Positions 7,052-13,035 of a stretch of 13,035 nt of DNA are shown here, in pieces. The notes beneath the pieces are model-generated. The model searched no databases. It worked only from the letters and a program-made list of their open reading frames with translations, and was not told where the DNA came from. The position numbers and the translations under genes were made by a program. Every line of letters begins with the position of its first letter. Within the stretch, counting starts at the first letter, position 1. Location of the stretch: the NCBI GenBank assembly GCA_964643045.1, contig CAZXSC010000081.1, positions 1 through 13,035 on the forward strand. Direction: 5' to 3'. The stretch is from TMED23 sp964643045. GTDB lineage: Bacteria > Pseudomonadota > Alphaproteobacteria > Rhodospirillales > UBA2165.

Positions 7052-8704
7052 ATGGCAACCGCAATAAATTTTGATGGAGAATATGGAGATAAGAACCGGC
7101 CTTTAGGCATGGACGTTGCTGGGAGAGAATTCATTCGTGCATTTTTACGTTACAGCACCCAGCAGAATTTTCCTTGCGTCTGCCCAAACGAAGGCTCTCT
7201 CGATCAGTTTAAAAAGTATGCACGCATGGAACAAATTGATCCAAAACGCTGTTTTGGGGTAAACCAGAATGATTCAGTACAATTAAAAAAAGCCGGACAT
7301 TTGTTTCGTTATGATCCAAACATTGTGAAACATATTTGGACGCGGCGGAAATTAGGACAAAAATTATATAGCATCAGCGGCTTGGTTCATTCTAGTTCGA
7401 CCAATAATGTTATGGAAATAATCGGCCAGTATTTGATAGCTCCAACCCAAAGTTGGGATGCCTTAATTTGCCCATCAAACTCCATCAAATCCGCAATCTT
7501 AAACGCGGTGGAGCATTGGCAGCAATATATGAAAGAACGGACTAATTCTACTTTTAACTGCCCCATGCAATTTCCTGTGGTCCCTCTAGGCATAGATTCG
7601 CAGCATTTCCATCAGATTACTGGTAGCAAACAACGAATTGCGCAAAGAAATGCTCTTGAACTGGAAACAGACGAGATTGCCGTTTTATTTGCTGGCCGCC
7701 TTAATTATTTTACCAAAGCTAATCCACTTGCCCTGATGCTCGGTGTTGAAGAGGCAGCAATAAAGACCAAAACGCCAGTAAGGCTCATATTTTGTGGCTA
7801 TTTTAATGATGAGATGAACGAAACTGCTTTCAAGGAAGCCGCTGAAAACGTTTGTAATTTAACCCGGGTTTCTTTTGTCCAGCATGGAGATCCGGTATAT
7901 CCCGATGGATTTTGGGCTGGGGCAGATATTTTTTGTTCATTGGTTGATAATATACAAGAAAGCTTTGGACTAACGCCAATTGAAGCGATGGCATCTGGTT
8001 TGCCAGTGATAGTATCGGACTGGAATGGCTATCGCGATACCGTTAGAGACGGAGTTGACGGCTACACCATACCAACTCTGGCCCCCCGCAAGGGGCTTGG
8101 TGAAGATATTGCTTATAAATACTTTTCTGGCCAGTACAATTACGGTGATTATTTAGGTGCAACCCAACAAACAATTTCGGTCAATTTTGACGCCCTATCC
8201 ACTGCCCTGGTTAGATTGATTGAAATCCCTCATTTACGTCAGAAGATGGGTGTCGCTGGCAAACAAAGGGTCAATTCATTATACAATTGGCCACGAATAA
8301 TTTCAGCATATGAAGAGCTTTGGTTAGAACTTGAAAAACGTAGGCTGTCAAATCAAGAAATAAGTCCTGTTTCGGATGATTTTACATTCCATCCATCCTA
8401 CCCAGACCCGTTCAAAATGTTCGAGAGTTTTCCGTCACACCATTTATCAGAAGAAGGCAAGGTTGAGCTCGTTACAGTCAATTGGTCTGAAGCAATTAAA
8501 TTAATATCCCTAAAGGTTAGCTACGTGAATCCTGATCCTTTAGTTGATCTTGAAGAAATACCTTTTTTATTTGGACACTTGGAAAAAAATTCGCGTGTAT
8601 CGATAAATTCTTTGATTAATCTATTACCCAAGATCGATCAAAACAAAATAATGCTAACTTTAGCGTGGTTGGTAAAACTTGGTATTTGTCGATATTATCC
8701 TTAA
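7052..8704 (+). CDS. GT-B (family 4-like) glycosyltransferase with C-terminal extension
   Basis: A 550-residue protein, probably cytosolic or membrane-peripheral, transferring a sugar from a nucleotide-sugar donor to an unknown acceptor. The GT4-like core covers about 1-430: PLGID at 178-182 opens the second Rossmann domain, VLFAGRL at 211-217 with a downstream Lys is the donor phosphate region, and ESFGLTPIE (303-311) followed by AMASGLPVIVSDWNGYRD is the EX7E donor-binding motif. Residues about 435-550 are not part of the usual fold; the end (SINSLINLLPKI...IMLTLAWLVKLGI) reads like a small helix-rich, perhaps winged-helix, domain. The ATG at 7052 has no good ribosome site; the first ~20 residues lack the usual hydrophobic first strand, so the start is not fully certain. 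No signal peptide or membrane segment is seen. Substrate unknown; no known named gene recognised. Confidence 0.85.
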   Translation: MATAINFDGEYGDKNRPLGMDVAGREFIRAFLRYSTQQNFPCVCPNEGSLDQFKKYARMEQIDPKRCFGVNQNDSVQLKKAGHLFRYDPNIVKHIWTRRKLGQKLYSISGLVHSSSTNNVMEIIGQYLIAPTQSWDALICPSNSIKSAILNAVEHWQQYMKERTNSTFNCPMQFPVVPLGIDSQHFHQITGSKQRIAQRNALELETDEIAVLFAGRLNYFTKANPLALMLGVEEAAIKTKTPVRLIFCGYFNDEMNETAFKEAAENVCNLTRVSFVQHGDPVYPDGFWAGADIFCSLVDNIQESFGLTPIEAMASGLPVIVSDWNGYRDTVRDGVDGYTIPTLAPRKGLGEDIAYKYFSGQYNYGDYLGATQQTISVNFDALSTALVRLIEIPHLRQKMGVAGKQRVNSLYNWPRIISAYEELWLELEKRRLSNQEISPVSDDFTFHPSYPDPFKMFESFPSHHLSEEGKVELVTVNWSEAIKLISLKVSYVNPDPLVDLEEIPFLFGHLEKNSRVSINSLINLLPKIDQNKIMLTLAWLVKLGICRYYP

Positions 8705-8851
8705 ACACGCCTATCTTTGCCATTTCATGCCGCGAGAATACAATAATTAACTAGCAATACCTGACACATCGTCGTACATTAAGTCAGGATGAGAAAATCA
8801 ATTTATTAGCAGATTTTTTCATCTTTAGGCTCATGATGTTGGAACGGAAAA
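8705..8851. other. Intergenic leader region of the nfu-radical SAM-ATP-grasp operon
   Basis: This 147 bp gap holds no open reading frame of note. It is the only plausible place for a promoter directly ahead of the operon, but I could not find a good -35/-10 pair. It carries the inverted repeat CCTGAC-17 nt-GTCAGG (8760-8765 and 8783-8788), which could be an operator or a loose hairpin. The Nfu start has a GGA-AC-GGA purine run as ribosome site (8841-8848). Confidence 0.55.
8760..8788. repeat. Inverted repeat upstream of nfu gene
   Basis: Perfect 6 bp arms CCTGAC and GTCAGG separated by 17 bp, centred about 78 bp before the Nfu start codon. The arms are too short for a terminator and no T-run follows directly. 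It does not match an Iron-Rhodo-box or ICE-type iron motif as far as I can judge by eye. Confidence 0.4.
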
Positions 8852-9733
8852 ATGTTTATACAAACTGAAGCAATGCCGGATCAATCGCGCATGAAGTTCT
8901 TCCCTGGACAAGCTGTGTTAACAGCAGGTTCTATTGATTTCCTGGATAAAGGCGCTGCTGAAAGGTCTCCTTTAGCAACGCGCCTCTTCAGAATAGATGG
9001 AGTAAATGCAGTAACACTGTATGAAGAGTTTGTTACCGTAACCAAACAAGACAACCATGATTGGCAGCTAATGAAGCCTATGATTTTAGGTGCAATAATG
9101 GACCACTATACAGCCGGTGAAGATATAATTAACGACCCAATAAAATCTGAAACCGATGAAGAATTTGAAGCAGCGCTCGAAGAATTTTTAATTCCTCGAG
9201 AAGAAGATGAAGAGGCAGTTGAGAAAATTAAAGAACTAATGGAAAGTCGTGTGGCTCCTGCTGCCGAGCAGATGGGTGGAACGGTTGAATACAAAGGTTT
9301 TGTCGACGGAGTAATTTATGTGGCGTTCAAGGGGCCCACAGAAGGTTTAACCGGCGGCATGACCAATATCTTTAGCCACTACATACCAGAAGTTCGAGCT
9401 GTGCGTGATTACCGCGATGCTATTCCAAAGCCGGGGTTAAATACATCGGATGGTCGAGCAATACTTCAAGTTCTGGATGAACGAATTAACCCATCTATAG
9501 CCAGTCATGGCGGCCACATTTCATTAATCGATGTAAAAGATAATCGAGCCTACGTGCGCCTAGAAGGCGGTTGTCAGGGTTGCGGAATGGCCGACGTCAC
9601 TTTAAAACAAGGCGTTGAAGTTGAAATTAAGAACGTTGCCCCTAGCATTGTAGAGGTACTCGATGTAACGGATCACGCTGGCGGTTCAAATCCTTACTAC
9701 TCACCTGGCAAGGGTGGCGTCCCAGCCAAGTAA
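8852..9733 (+). CDS. Three-domain Nfu-type Fe-S cluster carrier; middle NifU domain lacks its cysteines
   Basis: Probably carries and delivers [4Fe-4S] clusters to target enzymes in the cytosol. Residues 1-~96 are the Nfu N-terminal domain (MFIQTEAMPDQ...MKFFPG, SPLATRLFRIDGV, ILGAIMDHY). After an acidic linker (~97-120) a NifU domain follows (IKELMESRVAPAAEQMGGTVEYKGF..., HYIPEVRAV); aligned with ordinary NfuA its CxxC is replaced, T163 and L166 standing where the two cysteines should be. A second NifU domain (about 201-283) carries an intact GGCQGCGMADVTLKQGVE with Cys241 and Cys244, ending VTDHAGGSNPYY. At 293 residues it is about 100 longer than a usual alphaproteobacterial NfuA (about 185-190). 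The stop is 4 bp before the radical SAM start, so it is very likely the dedicated or preferred cluster donor in this operon. Family call is secure; the role is inference. Confidence 0.93.
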   Translation: MFIQTEAMPDQSRMKFFPGQAVLTAGSIDFLDKGAAERSPLATRLFRIDGVNAVTLYEEFVTVTKQDNHDWQLMKPMILGAIMDHYTAGEDIINDPIKSETDEEFEAALEEFLIPREEDEEAVEKIKELMESRVAPAAEQMGGTVEYKGFVDGVIYVAFKGPTEGLTGGMTNIFSHYIPEVRAVRDYRDAIPKPGLNTSDGRAILQVLDERINPSIASHGGHISLIDVKDNRAYVRLEGGCQGCGMADVTLKQGVEVEIKNVAPSIVEVLDVTDHAGGSNPYYSPGKGGVPAK

Positions 9734-9737
9734 ATCA

Positions 9738-11129
9738 ATGCGGGTTCTTCTTTTATCGACTTATGATCTCGGACACCAGCCCTTTAGTCTGGCATCGCCG
9801 GCAGCCAAGCTAGCAGCCGCAGGCGCTGCCGTTACGTGCAACGATCTAGCGATCGATAGTTTAAACGAAAAAGCGGTGTTAAAAGCAGACTTGATTGCTA
9901 TCTATTTACAAATGCATACTGCAACCCGACTGTCTATCTCCCTCCTCCCTCGAATTAAAAAATTAAACCCGGAGGCTCATGTAGCGTTTTATGGACTTTA
10001 TGCTCCCCTCAACGCAGATTACCTCAAAACTATTGGGGGCGATAGTTTTGTTGGGGGTGAATTTGAAGATGGCCTTGTTGAAATTTATAATAACTTAGTC
10101 ACTGGAAACCCTAACGCATCAATTAACATAACCTCCACAAAAAAGCAGAACTTCAAACAACCCATCCGGGATGATTTGCCGAGCTTGGATAATTATGCTC
10201 ACCTGTTTGTTGGGGATGGTTCTAGCAAAATTGTTGGCTATACTGAAACGAGCCGTGGCTGCAAGCACAAATGCAGGCATTGCCCCATTGTTCCCGTGTA
10301 TCAGGGACAATTTCGAATAATTGATCCTGACACTGTCTTGGCAGATATTCGTCAGCAAATCAATTCAGGAGCAGAACATATTAGTTTTGGAGATCCCGAC
10401 TTTTTAAACGGCCCAAGTCACGCTATAAAAGTTGCCTCAAAATTACATGAAGAATTTCCTGACATCAGCTACGACGCCACCATCAAAATTGAACATTTGT
10501 TAAAACATCAAGACTTACTGCCCGAACTGAAGAAAACAGGGTGCATACTCATCACAACGGCAGTCGAATCGGTTGAAAACGATATATTACAAATTCTCAG
10601 CAAAGGGCATACCTGCGAGGACTTTAAGAAAGCAGCAAAAATTTTGAGAAACAATGATCTCGTATTATCACCAACATTTGTACCATTCACTCCTTGGACC
10701 TCCAAGGAGGGTTTCTTTGGTCTGTTGAATACCGTTGGTGAACTCGATTTGATTGAAAATGTCGCTCCAATTCAGTTTGCTATTCGATTGCTCATACCTA
10801 ATCATTCTTTCTTACTTGAACTTGCTGAAATTCAACCATATCTCCTGGACTATGATCAAGAAGCCTTAAGTTACCAATGGCGCAATTTGGATGGATCCGT
10901 CGAAAGGTTATGTGCAGAAATACAAGAAATTGTAGAAATAGGCACAAAAGAAGGCCACTCCCGGATTAAAACCTTCAAATCCCTATACGCCGCGGCGGCA
11001 AATGCCTGTGGGTTGTCCAAAATTGATTTTCCATACACAGTTAAATCTAGCTCAGTTAATATCCCCAGTATGAGCGAGCCTTGGTTTTGTTGTGCTGAAC
11101 CTACGCAAGAACAGCTCGCCCGCCTATAA
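9738..11129 (+). CDS. B12-binding-type radical SAM protein with CCAEP tail
   Basis: A 463-residue radical SAM enzyme. Residues 1-~135 resemble the cobalamin-binding-like domain that precedes many radical SAM cores (RVLLLSTYDLG, ADLIAIYLQMHTATRLS, VAFYGLYA); the DxHxxG cobalamin motif is absent, so B12 use is uncertain. The radical SAM core begins with GYTETSRGC and the CX3CX2C cluster motif (C175, C179, C182), followed by ISFGDPDFLNG (SAM site region) and TTAVESV. The C-terminus reads PWFCCAEPT with Cys451-Cys452 encoded TGT-TGT at 11088-11093; I recall this as the CUAEP/CCAEP-tail radical SAM family, where the second residue can be selenocysteine. The start is the ATG at 9738; an in-frame GTG at 9714 would overlap nfu. 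It is tightly coupled to nfu and to the ATP-grasp gene (TAATG). Substrate unknown. Confidence 0.9.
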   Translation: MRVLLLSTYDLGHQPFSLASPAAKLAAAGAAVTCNDLAIDSLNEKAVLKADLIAIYLQMHTATRLSISLLPRIKKLNPEAHVAFYGLYAPLNADYLKTIGGDSFVGGEFEDGLVEIYNNLVTGNPNASINITSTKKQNFKQPIRDDLPSLDNYAHLFVGDGSSKIVGYTETSRGCKHKCRHCPIVPVYQGQFRIIDPDTVLADIRQQINSGAEHISFGDPDFLNGPSHAIKVASKLHEEFPDISYDATIKIEHLLKHQDLLPELKKTGCILITTAVESVENDILQILSKGHTCEDFKKAAKILRNNDLVLSPTFVPFTPWTSKEGFFGLLNTVGELDLIENVAPIQFAIRLLIPNHSFLLELAEIQPYLLDYDQEALSYQWRNLDGSVERLCAEIQEIVEIGTKEGHSRIKTFKSLYAAAANACGLSKIDFPYTVKSSSVNIPSMSEPWFCCAEPTQEQLARL

Positions 11130-12376
11130 TGGCACGGCTACTCCTTTTAATTCCGTCAACATCTTATCGTGTCAGGGATTTTATTCGCGCAGCTCATCGG
11201 CTTGGTATAGACATAACTGTCGGCTCAAACGAAAGACAAGTGCTAGAATCTATTTCCGAAGGTCAGACCGTGACCATTAATTTCTCTGATATTAAGATCG
11301 CAACAAGAGATATTATCGCTTTCCACAAGAATTTCCCTGTAACGTCAATAATAGCAGTAGATGACACAACAGGTATAATAGCAGCTAAAGCATCAGAGGC
11401 ATTAGGTCTCATGCACAATAGCCCTGAAACAGTTCAAACTGCTGGAAATAAGTTGCTGTTGAGAAAAAAACTTTCTGAGATTGACGTGCCTTCACCAAAA
11501 TTTAAGCGGCTCGCATTGAGCGATAATCCAAATTTGATCGCGCATGAAATTGACTATCCTTGCGTCCTTAAACCTCTCAATCTCTCAGCAAGCCAAGGAG
11601 TGATAAGAGCTAACGATACAAAAGAATTTCTTACAGCGTTCAACCGCATAAAAACATTATTATTAAGTATGTTAGAATCTCACCAAAAGAACGTTCTTCC
11701 GGAAATTATAATAGAGGATTTTGTTGAAGGTGAAGAAGTGGCCGTAGAAGGTCTTATGGTTGATGGCAAACTGACTGTGCTAACAATGTTCGACAAGCCC
11801 GACCCCCTGGAAGGTCCTTACTTCGAAGAAACAATTTATATAACACCCTCACGTAAACCTGCAAAGGTTATACAATCCATTAAAAATCTTATTGAGCAAG
11901 CAGCAAACTCAATCGGTCTAGTACACGGACCCATTCATGCAGAAATCCGCGTCCAACCAAGCGGACAAAATACAAATAATACCGGCCCCTGGATCATAGA
12001 GATTGCGGCGCGATCAATAGGTGGTCTCTGTTCACGCAGCCTACGATTTGATGATAAGTTGACGTTGGAAGATATAATTATCCGTCATGCATTGGGTGAA
12101 CCTGTATTACCAGAAAGGGAGAAACAAGCATCTGGAGTGATGATGATACCAATTCCAAGAGCCGGTACGCTCAAACGAATTGACGGGATGTTGGAAGCTC
12201 AAGCTATAAATGGTGTCACTGAAATAACAATTACCATACCGGTAGGAGGGGAAGTAATTCCGCTGCCTGAGGGGAATAAATATTTAGGTTTTATTTTTGC
12301 GAAGTCGACAACACCCGAAAAAACCGAAAAAGTCCTGCGAACAGCACATTCCAAGCTAAATTTTTCTATCGACTAA
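11129..12376 (+). CDS. ATP-grasp carboxylate-amine ligase-like protein
   Basis: A 415-residue ATP-grasp enzyme, expected to activate a carboxylate as an acyl-phosphate and join it to an amine or other nucleophile. Seen: N-terminal Rossmann-like pre-ATP-grasp domain (about 1-100), YPCVLKPLNLSASQGV with nucleotide-binding K148 and the flexible loop, EIIIEDFVEGEEVAVEG (192-208) for adenine and metal, AEIRV (E272) and IIEIAARSIGG (E291, R295) as the metal/phosphate-binding end, then a C-terminal subdomain (~330-415) of the type found in L-amino acid ligases. The start overlaps the radical SAM stop by one base (TAATG) with no separate ribosome site, so it is translated by coupling. The ligase substrates cannot be told from motifs. 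Its 3' end overlaps the convergent threonine aldolase gene by 4 bp. Confidence 0.9.
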   Translation: MARLLLLIPSTSYRVRDFIRAAHRLGIDITVGSNERQVLESISEGQTVTINFSDIKIATRDIIAFHKNFPVTSIIAVDDTTGIIAAKASEALGLMHNSPETVQTAGNKLLLRKKLSEIDVPSPKFKRLALSDNPNLIAHEIDYPCVLKPLNLSASQGVIRANDTKEFLTAFNRIKTLLLSMLESHQKNVLPEIIIEDFVEGEEVAVEGLMVDGKLTVLTMFDKPDPLEGPYFEETIYITPSRKPAKVIQSIKNLIEQAANSIGLVHGPIHAEIRVQPSGQNTNNTGPWIIEIAARSIGGLCSRSLRFDDKLTLEDIIIRHALGEPVLPEREKQASGVMMIPIPRAGTLKRIDGMLEAQAINGVTEITITIPVGGEVIPLPEGNKYLGFIFAKSTTPEKTEKVLRTAHSKLNFSID

Positions 12377-13035
12377 GCTAAAATTTTTTGAAAAGATTTA
12401 ACGGCGACGTCAACATCTTTGCCATCAATATCCAGATGTGTAACTGCTCGCATTCTCGTGGATGAAAATGCTCCGATCCGGACGCCGTCTGCCAGCAATC
12501 TTTCAGAAATCTCGGGCGCAGAGAATTTAGAACCCCCTACATCGATAAGTATTATATTGGTCTCGACCAACTCACTATCAAGTTTAACGCCTGGTATACG
12601 AGACAATTCAGTTGCCAATGTCTTGGCATTTTCATGATCAACAGCTAATCGATCAACATTATTATCAAGGGCATATAAGCCTGCAGCCGCTAATATTCCT
12701 GATTGACGCATAGACCCACCTAATCTTTGTTTCCATGGCCATGCCTCTTGAATAAACTCTTTGGAGCCTGCAATAACTCCTCCAACGGGACAACCAAGTC
12801 CCTTGGAAAGGTCAATCCACACAGTTTCAGCCGTTGCAGCATAATCTATCGCAGACACTCCACTTGCAACAACTGCATTGAGGAGCCGTGCACCATCCAT
12901 ATGCGTAATTAAATTATTTTCTTTTGCCACAGACTGAAGAGCAACTAAAGTTTCCAATGGCCAAATAGAGCCACCCCCAAGATTAGCAGTTTGTTCAATA
13001 GCAATCATTTTTGATGAAGGAGAATGGCGAAACTC
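12373..13035 (-). CDS. Threonine aldolase family PLP enzyme, 5' end cut by window edge
   Basis: A fold-type I PLP enzyme of the low-specificity L-threonine aldolase family, which cleaves L-threonine or L-allo-threonine to glycine and acetaldehyde. The frame is open to the right edge, giving 220 residues; the start lies outside, as the family is about 330-350 residues long and the visible ATG at 13008 falls inside the conserved core (SKMIAIEQTANLGGGSIWPLE). Seen: HMDGARLLNA with the cofactor-binding Asp, the Schiff-base lysine in WIDLSKGLGCPVGG (about 12802-12804), and LGGSMRQSGILAAAG. The stop codon TAG (12375-12373) overlaps the stop of the convergent ATP-grasp gene, so it is not in the same operon. 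I avoid ltaE because beta-eliminating lyase relatives look similar. Confidence 0.92.
   Translation of the reverse strand, partial: EFRHSPSSKMIAIEQTANLGGGSIWPLETLVALQSVAKENNLITHMDGARLLNAVVASGVSAIDYAATAETVWIDLSKGLGCPVGGVIAGSKEFIQEAWPWKQRLGGSMRQSGILAAAGLYALDNNVDRLAVDHENAKTLATELSRIPGVKLDSELVETNIILIDVGGSKFSAPEISERLLADGVRIGAFSSTRMRAVTHLDIDGKDVDVAVKSFQKILA

Noticed and set aside
8705..8851. Hidden precursor-peptide gene for a RiPP beside the radical SAM enzyme
   Set aside because: No open frame with a start, ribosome site and plausible leader/core is present in this gap, nor in the 4 bp and overlapping junctions downstream.
9714..9737. GTG start for the radical SAM gene
   Set aside because: The eight extra residues would overlap nfu by 20 bp and precede the usual MRVLL-type start of the family; the ATG at 9738 fits better.
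11088..11093. Selenocysteine codon in the radical SAM tail
   Set aside because: Both positions are TGT (cysteine), not TGA, so no Sec insertion or SECIS element is required here.

Overview
The window looks like chromosomal DNA of an AT-rich, probably free-living Alphaproteobacterium, perhaps a marine Rhodospirillales-like lineage. The evidence is the order aminotransferase - homoserine dehydrogenase - glpX, an NfuA with the MFIQTEA start, an RhlE-type helicase with the usual alphaproteobacterial C-terminus, and an OmpA-domain lipoprotein. The genus cannot be named from the sequence. Codon use follows the standard code. I saw no rRNA, tRNA, CRISPR array, insertion sequence or phage gene.

Layout. 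The left third (1-4794) is all on the minus strand. Read in transcription order it holds an OmpA-domain lipoprotein (4794-3595), then an amino-acid/central-carbon operon: an AlaC-type aminotransferase (3446-2223), homoserine dehydrogenase (2226-931, TTG start overlapping the aminotransferase stop) and class II fructose-1,6-bisphosphatase glpX (899 to the left edge, cut). A very AT-rich divergent region (4795-5273) separates this block from a plus-strand series: an RhlE-type DEAD-box helicase, a stand-alone Lrp/AsnC ligand-binding (RAM) domain protein, a GT-B glycosyltransferase with an unexplained C-terminal extension, a three-domain Nfu iron-sulfur carrier, a B12-binding-type radical SAM enzyme with a Cys-Cys-Ala-Glu-Pro tail, and an ATP-grasp ligase. 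A threonine-aldolase-family gene converges on the ATP-grasp gene, overlapping it by 4 bp, and runs off the right edge.

How the genes may work together. The left block is ordinary housekeeping. The stretch 8852-12376 is the interesting part. The Nfu, radical SAM and ATP-grasp genes are packed as one operon (4 bp gap, then a 1 bp TAATG overlap). The Nfu protein is rebuilt: it is an ordinary NfuA whose own CxxC has been lost, with a second, Cys-competent NifU domain added at the C-terminus. The radical SAM protein ends in a CCAEP tail, which I recall from a family (CUAEP/CCAEP-tail radical SAM (seleno)proteins) whose other members carry selenocysteine in that tail. A reasonable inference is a dedicated Fe-S donor, a radical SAM enzyme and an ATP-dependent ligase making or modifying an unknown small molecule or peptide. 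The glycosyltransferase just upstream may or may not belong. Product and substrate cannot be read from the sequence.
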